From: Paenibacillus qinlingensis
GTDB taxonomy: Bacteria; Bacillota; Bacilli; Paenibacillales; NBRC-103111
DNA: 64,000 nt
Direction of reading: 5' to 3'
Assembly: GCF_013204845.1 (NCBI RefSeq)
Contig: NZ_JABMKY010000027.1
Span: forward strand, 1-64,000
Under the pieces are notes generated by a model. That model was not told the DNA's origin. It worked only from the letters and a program-made list of their open reading frames with translations, and searched no databases. This document shows positions 7,925 through 15,123 of this stretch, in pieces. A program made the position numbers and the translations under genes. Each line of letters opens with the position of its first letter. Within the stretch, counting starts at the first letter, position 1.

Positions 7925-9040
7925 TTGACCACAACACGAGATTATGGCAATGAGTTAGATGCTTTGCAAACACAAATGAACCAACTGGGACAGTTAGTTC
8001 AGCAATTACTGAAACGGGATGCACAGGAATCCCCCCCTCCTATGACACACACCCAAGAGACCTTCGCTTCGGCTGAGCTAGGCCGTTTATTTTATTCTGG
8101 GCAGTATCGGGGAGAGAATGCGAGCTACCGTTGGGAGCTGCAGGACAAACAAGTCAGCCAGTTGCTCCAACTCGATGGCGATAAATCGGCCAAAGTGTTA
8201 GTAGCGCTTGCGCATAAGCAAAGATTGGATATTTTACGATTAGTATTACAAGAGCCTCTAAACGGACCCGAGCTTGTGGAACGCTTGAATATGGGAACAA
8301 CGGGCCAGCTTTATCATCATATGAAAGCCTTAGTTGGCGCGGATTTGCTCGTCCAAGAAGAGCGAGGCGGAACGTATGCGATTCCAGGACATCGCGTACT
8401 TCCTCTGCTTTTACTCCTGGCCGCGACTTCAGATCTAATGGATACAACAGACTACATCGCAATGACAGAGGTACGAACGAATGCCCCTGCCTACCTAGGC
8501 GGGGCCGATGATGTCTATAACCCGCACCTGCTGCTATGGGCTGTCGTGGAGAACTCCCTATTGGAGCATCAGCATGGCACATGTACGGAGACTAGTCTCA
8601 TTTTACATGAGGATGGCAGTATAACTGTCTCGGACAATGGCCGTGGCATCCCTGTTGATGCCTTGCCTGGTGTAGAATTACCTCGTGTTCAATCTGTTCT
8701 GACGGATATGAGCCACCTGCGCGGGAGTGCCCAGTTCTTCGCCCCAGGCAGTGAAAAAGGTATCAGCATGCCCGTCGTCAACGCACTGTCCAGCAAACTT
8801 GCTGTCACGATCAAGCGGGATGGTTGCATTTTTCAGCAACACTATAAGCATGGTATCCCTCAGAGTGTGGTTCAAACGGTAGGAGTGACCAAGGAAACAG
8901 GAACGAGTGTGACTTTTTTGCCAGATCGCGATATATTTCACCAGCCGTTTGACTTCAGTTTAATCCAAAAGGAAAGCGATGAGCTGGCACTTAACTATCC
9001 GAACTTAACTATCAGGGTGTGGAGCGACTCCAGCGTATAA
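7925..9040 (+). CDS. ArsR-type winged-helix protein fused to a GyrB-like GHKL ATP-binding domain
   Basis: This 371-residue protein has a short coiled coil (residues 8-35). An ArsR-type winged helix follows at about 88-155, with VALAHKQRLDILRLVLQEPL and TTGQLYHHMKAL. The C-terminal domain (about 200-345) aligns throughout with the ATPase domain of GyrB/ParE: W-A-V-V-E-N-S, HEDGSITVSDNGRGIPVD, VVNALSSKLAVTIKRDG, KHGIPQ and KETGTSVTFLPD. The GyrB catalytic glutamate is alanine (A206). Asn210, Asp237, Arg240, Arg298 and Thr327 are kept, and the G-loop is degenerate. Binding without turnover is therefore likely; that is inference. TTG 7925 follows AGAGGTGA. The operator-like palindrome upstream suggests autoregulation. 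Confidence 0.75.
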   Translation: MTTTRDYGNELDALQTQMNQLGQLVQQLLKRDAQESPPPMTHTQETFASAELGRLFYSGQYRGENASYRWELQDKQVSQLLQLDGDKSAKVLVALAHKQRLDILRLVLQEPLNGPELVERLNMGTTGQLYHHMKALVGADLLVQEERGGTYAIPGHRVLPLLLLLAATSDLMDTTDYIAMTEVRTNAPAYLGGADDVYNPHLLLWAVVENSLLEHQHGTCTETSLILHEDGSITVSDNGRGIPVDALPGVELPRVQSVLTDMSHLRGSAQFFAPGSEKGISMPVVNALSSKLAVTIKRDGCIFQQHYKHGIPQSVVQTVGVTKETGTSVTFLPDRDIFHQPFDFSLIQKESDELALNYPNLTIRVWSDSSV

Positions 9041-9053
9041 ATCTTACTATGCA

Positions 9054-9128
9054 AAAATACCCCGCCTCTGCTCAGGCTTCGCTCCCTTTAAAACGGGAAA
9101 CGAGCCCTGCTGCAAGGCGGGGTATTTT
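9054..9128. terminator. Bidirectional terminator between the ArsR/GyrB-like and TVP38 genes
   Basis: AAAATACCCCGCC at 9054-9066 pairs with GGCGGGGTATTTT at 9116-9128. The long loop holds a secondary stem. It sits between convergent genes and carries A/T tracts on both sides. Confidence 0.8.
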
Positions 9129-9139
9129 ACGGTATCTAA

Positions 9140-9727
9140 TCACATAAATCGTTTTTCTACTTTTTTGCTAATAAACAGAGAAATCGCAATGAATAACGCC
9201 ACGTAAATAAGCTGATAGGGATGATCCATGAACCGCTTCAGATCGTAACCAATAAAGCTAACGGACATAACCATCACCGCTTTCCCCGCAGCAACCGCCA
9301 CTAGGAAGGAGCGGAACCGCATCCGCACCAGCCCCGCCGCCATATTAATGACCACGAAGGGTCCCAAAGGAAATAAACTAAGGATAAAGACGTAATTGAA
9401 CGCTTGGCGCCGCGCCCAGTTGAGGCTTTTTTGGACGTTTGGTTTCTGCGACCAGCGCACGAGATACGGGTGGCCCGCCACCTTTTTCACAATCGCAAAC
9501 GTTACTAAGCAACCGCACACAATACCGATCCAGGAGTACAAAAAACCGAGCCATAATCCGTACACAGCCGCATTTACACTAATGATCACCAGTGTTGGGA
9601 GCGGTGGAATGAAAGATTTCATAAAAGGGAGCAGCAGCCCGGGCAACGGACCGAATGAACGGTATTTGTCCAGAACTAGCATTAGATTCTCTTCGGTTAA
9701 ATAGGATAAGAGCTCTTTGATATCCAT
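9140..9727 (-). CDS. TVP38/TMEM64 (DedA-superfamily) membrane protein
   Basis: This 195-residue integral membrane protein has the SNARE-associated/VTT domain. Several hydrophobic segments are visible, with the motifs FGPLPGLLLPFMKSFIPPLPTLVI and LFPLGPFVVINMAAGLVRMRF, equivalent to the F-x-x-x-R-x-x-P...P-G re-entrant loop of the family. Homologues act in membrane lipid or undecaprenyl-phosphate recycling; the precise substrate is unknown. ATG 9727 is the only plausible start, but no clear ribosome binding site precedes it. It converges with the ArsR/GyrB-like gene. Confidence 0.8.
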   Translation of the reverse strand: MDIKELLSYLTEENLMLVLDKYRSFGPLPGLLLPFMKSFIPPLPTLVIISVNAAVYGLWLGFLYSWIGIVCGCLVTFAIVKKVAGHPYLVRWSQKPNVQKSLNWARRQAFNYVFILSLFPLGPFVVINMAAGLVRMRFRSFLVAVAAGKAVMVMSVSFIGYDLKRFMDHPYQLIYVALFIAISLFISKKVEKRFM

Positions 9728-9891
9728 ATGGCGTGAAAAGTCGACAAGTTTCGACGTTTCCTCTCCTCTCGTTCATATGGCACGATTATAGCACGACGGC
9801 CCCAATCTGCGCACGATTAAGCACAAAACAAGCCGACACTGGATGCAACCAGTATCAGCTTGGGGTACGTACTTATGTGAAGTTGTGGGAC

Positions 9892-10545
9892 TTATTTGAA
9901 CTTATCTGGGAACTGCTTGATAATCCCATTCGACAACATGTCGGCATACATAATCATATGATCTTCCCCTTTGTCGAAGGCAAGAATATCCGCTTTCCAA
10001 TCCTTTTTCAGCCTCGCGGTGACTTGATCCGTAACGAACTGCAAGTGTGCGTACAGCATGTCCTGCTGTTCTTTCTGTGACCAGTTCGGGTTAGCGGCGC
10101 TTAGAAATTTGGCGATATCATCCGCATTCCGGTACCACTCTTTATTAAATTTGGCTAGTTCAGCTTGATTACCAGCCTTAGCCGCATCTATTACGCCTCC
10201 TGCTAATTGGATGTGCTCCCTCAACAGTTCAGCTAACTTATTCCCGGCCGCCTCTCCATAAAAAGGCTTCACTGCATCACCGATGTCCTGCTGATTCTTC
10301 AGCAGCCTATCCAACACGTCTTTCTGATCCTCAACCCCAGCAATCGCACTAATGGTGTAGCTCCTTGTCCAGCCCACATGATCGACCCAAAGTCTCCGCA
10401 AGTCTTGATTAAGCTTGACCTTCGAAGGAGTTATACAAAGTGCAGAACCAGGCTCTTTCCCAGCAGCATGTGCGCCAATCGGAAGTAAAGTGAAAGACAG
10501 AACCATCGTTACAAGCAGCGTTACTACTAAGAACCTTCGTTTCAT
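9892..10545 (-). CDS. Secreted helical protein of unknown function
   Basis: The 217-residue protein starts at ATG 10545 behind GGAGAAGG. Residues 1-27 are a clear signal peptide (MKRRFL, hydrophobic core, AHA-A cleavage). The mature protein is predicted to be mainly helical. Its recurring theme is L-R-R-L-W-V-D-H-V-G-W-T-R, L-L-R-E-H-I and W-Y-R-N-A-D-D-I-A-x-F-L, with two conserved-looking histidines after hydrophobic turns that might bind a cofactor or metal. I do not recognise a named family. It lies 58 bases downstream of the MFS gene in the same direction. Confidence 0.6.
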   Translation of the reverse strand: MKRRFLVVTLLVTMVLSFTLLPIGAHAAGKEPGSALCITPSKVKLNQDLRRLWVDHVGWTRSYTISAIAGVEDQKDVLDRLLKNQQDIGDAVKPFYGEAAGNKLAELLREHIQLAGGVIDAAKAGNQAELAKFNKEWYRNADDIAKFLSAANPNWSQKEQQDMLYAHLQFVTDQVTARLKKDWKADILAFDKGEDHMIMYADMLSNGIIKQFPDKFK

Positions 10546-10626
10546 AAAAACCTTCTCCTCTGCAAACAATTCTCGAACATGGTTTATTTTGAGGAAAAGC
10601 TTACGTTTTTATGCCCGTTCTCTCAT

Positions 10627-11850
10627 TTAGACTAACTTGGCATTCTGATTATGGAGTTGTATCTTCGCTCGTGGACGGTGGTGCAGCACATAGTACAAAG
10701 CCGCGGATAGCAACGGAACGAGCCCTGCGACGACATACATCATGCGATAATCCGACACGGTAGCGATCATTCCCATGACATAAGACCCTAAGCCATACCC
10801 AAGGTCAAACAGCAAGAAAAAAGTCCCTGTTGCACTCCCTCTGCGGTGTTCAGGGGCCAGTTTCATCGCTAAAGCTTGGAAACACGGTAAAAGCGCACCA
10901 TAACCTACGCCCATGATGACTCCCGCTACCAAAACCATCGTTGCCGAGTGCGCTTGGCTTAACAGGAGCATACCTACTGCAAACAAGATAATTCCGGGAT
11001 AATACAGATAATGCTCGTTATATGAGTCGAATATTTTCCCAATCAGCGGCCGGAAAACCACGATCATCAGCGCAAACACGACAAAGAACGTACCAGCAAC
11101 TTGAGATTGATGAATTTCTACCGTAAACGAGGACATAAAGCCAGATAAAGAGCTATAGGCAAAAGCTAGAATATATCCCACTACCGAAATAGGCAGCGCT
11201 TTGGGTTCGATAAAATCACTCCATTGCAAGCGTCGTTTCTCCCGTTTTTTAGGCTCCACAGACTGCAACGCTTCTTGGCTTTCCTTCGGCACTCTCATAC
11301 CCAGCGTGAAGAGGAGTGAGAGCGCAGCAATCACGCAAATCGCCAAGAGCAATACATGGATGTCCTTATCTTTCCATAAAAATAGACCCAGCGCAGGCCC
11401 GATAACCATCCCGACACTCATGAACATGCTGAAATAGCCCATTCCCGTACCTTGACGTGAATTGGGAACGAGTGACGATGCAATCGTACTCGTCGCTGTC
11501 GAAGCGATCGCATAGCTCATGCCGTGAATGAGGCGAATTACCAGAAACATGAACATCCCCTTCGCACCGAAATAGCTGATGCAAGCCAATAAGAAAATGA
11601 CCATTCCGATGATGGCCATTTTCTTCTTACCATATCGATCTACCCATTGCCCTGAGAATGGCCTAATCAACACCCCGCCGATGACATAAATCGTAATCGA
11701 CAATCCCATCTGCTGTTGATCACCGTGCAAACTATCCTTTACATATAGGGGAAATGCCGTAGCTAAAATATAAAAGGTAAGAAACATGAAAAAACTGCTC
11801 ATACATACGACAACAAAATTTTTCGTCCAAATTCTCTCTCTAGTCAACAT
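10627..11850 (-). CDS. MFS transporter
   Basis: A 407-residue major facilitator superfamily permease with about 12 transmembrane segments. The signature between TM2 and TM3, GQWVDRYGKKKMAIIGM, is near residues 70-86, and the symmetric loop of the second half is GKIFDSYNEH. The substrate is unknown; overall it resembles multidrug or sugar exporters of the YfkF/YwoG type. ATG 11850 follows GGAG by five bases; the GTG six codons earlier overlaps that site. It is divergent from a LysR regulator, which is its likely controller. Confidence 0.85.
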   Translation of the reverse strand: MLTRERIWTKNFVVVCMSSFFMFLTFYILATAFPLYVKDSLHGDQQQMGLSITIYVIGGVLIRPFSGQWVDRYGKKKMAIIGMVIFLLACISYFGAKGMFMFLVIRLIHGMSYAIASTATSTIASSLVPNSRQGTGMGYFSMFMSVGMVIGPALGLFLWKDKDIHVLLLAICVIAALSLLFTLGMRVPKESQEALQSVEPKKREKRRLQWSDFIEPKALPISVVGYILAFAYSSLSGFMSSFTVEIHQSQVAGTFFVVFALMIVVFRPLIGKIFDSYNEHYLYYPGIILFAVGMLLLSQAHSATMVLVAGVIMGVGYGALLPCFQALAMKLAPEHRRGSATGTFFLLFDLGYGLGSYVMGMIATVSDYRMMYVVAGLVPLLSAALYYVLHHRPRAKIQLHNQNAKLV

Positions 11851-11917
11851 ATGTGCTCCATTCTCCACAAAGGTTTTCTGTCTGTTGAACTAGTATAAGA
11901 GGGATAATCAATAAAGT

Positions 11918-11931
11918 ATAATACATATTAT
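11918..11931. promoter_or_regulatory. LysR-type box (ATAAT-N4-ATTAT) between MFS and LysR genes
   Basis: An inverted repeat ATAAT/ATTAT separated by four bases fits the T-N11-A LysR box layout. It sits 67 bases from the MFS start and 114 bases from the lysR start. It is the natural candidate for LysR binding; that is inferred from position and symmetry only. Confidence 0.45.
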
Positions 11932-12045
11932 ATGATAGAATGATCACATCAAAGTTATGAGAAAATTTCTATCGAGGCCATTCAAAGATGAGCGACCGCG
12001 TTTAGATGTACATTTTATCGCCAATCAGAAAGCGAGGATCCACAT

Positions 12046-12930
12046 ATGGAATTCCTACAGCTTCATTATTTTCAGACCGTCGCACGCCTTGAGCATATGA
12101 CCCAAGCTGCCAAAGAACTCAATGTCTCACAACCTTCACTCAGCAACTCCATCCAGCGGCTGGAGAAAAAGTTAGGTCTCCCTTTGTTCGAGCGTCAAGG
12201 CCGGCATGTGAAATTAAATGCCTTCGGGAAGACGTATCTCCGCCGCGTTGAGCAAGCTTTTCTGGAGTTGAAAGAAGGTGAGCGGGAGATCAAGGATATG
12301 GCTGGACTCGACCATGGCGTCGTTTCCCTTTTTGTGTCCCTTCCTTACGTGCTGCCGACTCTTCTCAAAGAATTCTTGACGATCCACCCCCATGTCAGAG
12401 TCATCCAACGTCAGCTGGCTTCTGCCTTGGAAATGAGAAACGATCTCGAGAATGCCGAAATTGATTTCTGCATTTCTTCCACACCGGTAATCGGACCAGA
12501 TATTGAATGGCTTACGCTCGTTGAAGAAGAGCTGTATTTGACCGTCCCGCAGGGACACCGTTTTGCGTCCAGAGACAGCATACGCTTAATAGAAGCAGCT
12601 AATGAACCCTTCATCTCTCTGTCCTCTCAAGCGAATTTTCGGGAAATTACAGATGGTTTCTGCCGACAAGCGGGGTTCGAACCGCGCATCGCGTTCGAGC
12701 TTGAGGAAGTCAGTGCGATTCAAACGCTAGTCGAAATGGGGCTCGGCATTACTTTCACCCTACCACTCTCCCTAGGGAGAAGAGCTTCCAATCCTGACAC
12801 CGTTCAGTTAAAAATAACAGAACCCTACTGTCACCGTACCTTCGGCATCGCCTGGAATCGCAAGCACTACCTCTCACAGGCGGCCATTCATTTCCGTGAG
12901 TTTGTGATTGCTTTTTTTAAGCAAGGTTAG
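12046..12930 (+). CDS. LysR-family transcriptional regulator
   Basis: A 294-residue LysR-type regulator. The N-terminal winged HTH is MEFLQLHYFQTVARLEHMTQAAKELNVSQPSLSNSIQRLEKKLG (split here for reading: residues 1-20, then the recognition helix at about 28-45). A periplasmic-binding-like effector domain follows from about residue 90. GAGG precedes ATG 12046 by eight bases. It is divergent from the MFS gene at 11850, the classical arrangement for a regulator and its transporter target. The effector is unknown. Confidence 0.9.
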   Translation: MEFLQLHYFQTVARLEHMTQAAKELNVSQPSLSNSIQRLEKKLGLPLFERQGRHVKLNAFGKTYLRRVEQAFLELKEGEREIKDMAGLDHGVVSLFVSLPYVLPTLLKEFLTIHPHVRVIQRQLASALEMRNDLENAEIDFCISSTPVIGPDIEWLTLVEEELYLTVPQGHRFASRDSIRLIEAANEPFISLSSQANFREITDGFCRQAGFEPRIAFELEEVSAIQTLVEMGLGITFTLPLSLGRRASNPDTVQLKITEPYCHRTFGIAWNRKHYLSQAAIHFREFVIAFFKQG

Positions 12931-12935
12931 CTATG

Positions 12936-12976
12936 AATAAAGACCCTCAGCGATCTGCTGCGGGTCTCTTCATTAT
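12936..12976. terminator. Bidirectional terminator between lysR and the LysE gene
   Basis: AAAGACCCTCAGC pairs with GCTGCGGGTCTCTT, including AGACCC at 12941-12946 against GGGTCT at 12962-12967. It lies between convergent genes. Confidence 0.75.
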
Positions 12977-13602
12977 GGTCTCCGCTCAAAAGCAAGACGA
13001 ACAGCTAACCCCGTCAACACGCTTCCCATCAGCCACCGCTGGATTTGCAGCCACTTCGGACGTGTGCCGAACCATCCAGCGATTCGGCTTGCCGTTAGCA
13101 CGATCACGAGGTTCACCGTGAAGCTCACCGTGATTTGCGTGAGTCCTAGCGCCGCGCTTTGCAGCAGTAGAGAGCCCCGAGCAGGGTCCTCAAATTGAGG
13201 CAAAAGCGACACGTACAGGACCGCAGCTTTCGGATTGAGCAGGTTGGTCATGAAACCCATCAAGAAAAGCTTCTTGGGCGGGTCAACGGGGAGATCCCGT
13301 GTAGTCAGCGCGGACCTAGCACCCGGCTTTACAGCTTGCCAAGCCAGCCAAAGTAAGTAAGCAGCTCCGGCTAGCTTTACAGCGTCGAACACATACGGTG
13401 CTGCCAGAAACAGCGCTGACAGCCCTAACATCGTAGTCACGATGTAGACCAGGAAGGCGAGTATAATGCCGAGCAGTGAGATGATCCCCGCCATCCTCCC
13501 CTGCGTGACCGAGCGTGAAATTAAGTAGATCATATTAGGTCCTGGCGTGCACACCATTCCGAGTGAAACTATGGCAACAGCCAGAAGCGTCGTGAAAGTC
13601 AT
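12973..13602 (-). CDS. LysE/RhtB-family amino-acid exporter
   Basis: This 209-residue membrane protein has six hydrophobic segments and the conserved N-terminal CTPGPNMIYLISRSVTQGRMAG motif (residues about 17-38, containing the P-G-P-x-x-x-x-x-x-S signature). This identifies the LysE/RhtB family, which exports amino acids such as threonine, homoserine or lysine by proton exchange. The start is ATG 13602 behind AAGGGAGA. It lies 21 bases from the end of the carbamoyltransferase gene in the same direction, so the two may be cotranscribed and the exporter may handle a related amino acid; that is inference. Confidence 0.85.
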   Translation of the reverse strand: MTFTTLLAVAIVSLGMVCTPGPNMIYLISRSVTQGRMAGIISLLGIILAFLVYIVTTMLGLSALFLAAPYVFDAVKLAGAAYLLWLAWQAVKPGARSALTTRDLPVDPPKKLFLMGFMTNLLNPKAAVLYVSLLPQFEDPARGSLLLQSAALGLTQITVSFTVNLVIVLTASRIAGWFGTRPKWLQIQRWLMGSVLTGLAVRLAFERRP

Positions 13603-13623
13603 GTCGAGATGTTCTCCCTTCAG

Positions 13624-14568
13624 CTATAGGTTTAATAGGTGTAGGAGCAAGCTTTTTTGAACATGCATCCGATTCTCCGCTTGCTGATAAATGATCGATT
13701 GCTCCGATTCAATCACATCTTCTGCGATTTCGAAGCCGGGATGAATAGGCATATCATGCATGATATACGGTGAATATTTCCCTAGACTGCGCTTGTTAAT
13801 CTGAAAAGGCATCATGATGTCAATTCTTCTCTCTTTCTCCTCTTGGTAAGCCGCGTCCGAGAAAAACTCCATATCGACCCATGTATCTGTATAGATAAAG
13901 TCAGCCCTTTTCATCGCCACAGACAGTACTTCAACTTCCTCAACGTATCCACTTACGTAGGCTCGCTGCATGAGTTCTTCATCCCACGAAGCTTCATTGA
14001 CGATTGGAGTTACCAGCAATAGTTTGATACCCAAAGTCATACAACCTGCAACTAAGGAATTCACAACATTATTATGGATGCCAACATAGGCTAGCGTTAC
14101 GCCTTCAAAAGTTCCTCTGACTTCATAAATCGTCATTAAATCGGCCAGCGCTTGGCAGGGATGGTACATATCGCAGCAGCCATTGATCACCGGCACCTGT
14201 GAAAACGCAGCTAATTCTAATAAATCGGCATGTTTTTTGAGTCTTGCCATGATCACATCGCAGTTCCTTGATGCATAACGAGCTTCATATTGTATTGGAG
14301 AGATACTGAAATTGCTGGCATCCCAATCCATATTTACCGCATAGCCGCCCAGTTGATGAATACCTGAATGAAAGGAAAGCGCCGTTCGGGTCGATGATTT
14401 CTGAAAAAGCATGAGCAGCCCTTTGCGCTCGCAGTGGTTGTAGTAGGTCTTTGGATTGTTTTTGATCACTATACCTGTGCGAATAATAGACAACAAGGCA
14501 GCTTTGTCGAGCTCTTGTAAAGATAAAAGGTGTTGCAACTCCGTCACCACTTTCGTATATTTATTCAT
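13624..14568 (-). CDS. Ornithine/aspartate carbamoyltransferase-family protein with non-canonical substrate loops
   Basis: The 314-residue protein has the carbamoyl-phosphate half of the family: KSSTRTALSFH (S59-T60-R61-T62), the arginine at about 109 and HPCQALADL (136-144). The amino-acid half departs from ornithine carbamoyltransferases. Where they have W-V-S-M-G this protein reads TDTWVDMEFF (about 227-236), and the HCLP loop is HDMP (271-274). A carbamoyl transfer to an amine other than ornithine is plausible, but the acceptor cannot be named. An ARG-box-like palindrome sits just upstream of ATG 14568, and no Shine-Dalgarno sequence is visible. A LysE exporter follows. Confidence 0.75.
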   Translation of the reverse strand: MNKYTKVVTELQHLLSLQELDKAALLSIIRTGIVIKNNPKTYYNHCERKGLLMLFQKSSTRTALSFHSGIHQLGGYAVNMDWDASNFSISPIQYEARYASRNCDVIMARLKKHADLLELAAFSQVPVINGCCDMYHPCQALADLMTIYEVRGTFEGVTLAYVGIHNNVVNSLVAGCMTLGIKLLLVTPIVNEASWDEELMQRAYVSGYVEEVEVLSVAMKRADFIYTDTWVDMEFFSDAAYQEEKERRIDIMMPFQINKRSLGKYSPYIMHDMPIHPGFEIAEDVIESEQSIIYQQAENRMHVQKSLLLHLLNL

Positions 14569-14571
14569 ACT

Positions 14572-14589
14572 TATGTATTTTTATACATT
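14572..14589. promoter_or_regulatory. ARG-box-like operator upstream of the carbamoyltransferase gene
   Basis: TGTAT-TTTT-ATACA at 14574-14587 is a perfect palindrome that matches the ArgR box core TGNAT-WWWW-ATNCA. It ends only a few bases from the ATG at 14568, so bound ArgR/AhrC could block expression directly. Supporting context is that the gene belongs to the ornithine carbamoyltransferase family. No second box is obvious nearby. Confidence 0.55.
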
Positions 14590-14762
14590 TTAGGCGGAGT
14601 AGGGTTAGGTGTCAATAGGCAGTGGGGAAATTGGTAACCCTTCACAAAACGAAACTTAACATGTGGACTATCAAACCTTCTAGCATAGCGAGGAGAGGAC
14701 TATTTCCGTAGAGGGAAGGCAGCCGATACATACGCAGCAACCCTGAGGGAACGAGCAACCCT

Positions 14763-14818
14763 AACCAAATAAGTCGCCCCCCAATTCCTTGAGGAATTGC
14801 GGGACGACTTATTTGGTT
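14763..14818. terminator. Long nested hairpin (hairpin family 1)
   Basis: AACCAAATAAGTCG at 14763-14776 pairs with CGACTTATTTGGTT at 14805-14818, and the loop contains a second CAATTCCT/AGGAATTG stem. The architecture and loop match the hairpin at 4949-4995. It lies about 300 bases past glpD and lacks a strong T tract, so a terminator role is uncertain. Confidence 0.5.
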
Positions 14819-14872
14819 GGAATGAGACTTGAAGGCGTTGCGAAGAAGCTATTCTCGAAGAGGCAAGCGCAA

Positions 14873-15062
14873 TAGATGGAAAACCTCCAGTTAAATCCCG
14901 ATCAATTCCTCCATATGGCAGATTAACTGGAAAACCTCCATCTATATCTGCCGAAAATCCCCATTGCGCGGAATATGGCTCATATTAGCTGTAGAAACTC
15001 CAGTTAATTTCGCAAAAAGAACTATTTAGGCTAAATTAGCTACAGGAAATCCAGTTATTTCA
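14873..15062. repeat. Intergenic phrase family 1, locus C
   Basis: Copies of the family-1 phrase occur near 14874-14898, 14930-14954, 14992-15016 and 15036-15062, about 50-60 bases apart and in mixed orientation. They lie between glpD (3' end at 15124) and the hairpin at 14763-14818. Apart from these, the gap 14590-15123 shows no gene. Confidence 0.7.
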
Positions 15063-15123
15063 TTTGCAGATCGCATAAATGATATGGAACAGGTTTGTGT
15101 GATGGAAAGCCTATATCTACGGC

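Noticed and set aside
14763..14818. Possible attachment site or integron attC
   Set aside because: The long hairpin has no integrase nearby and no duplicated core. It resembles the terminator at 4949-4995, so hairpin family 1 is the simpler explanation.
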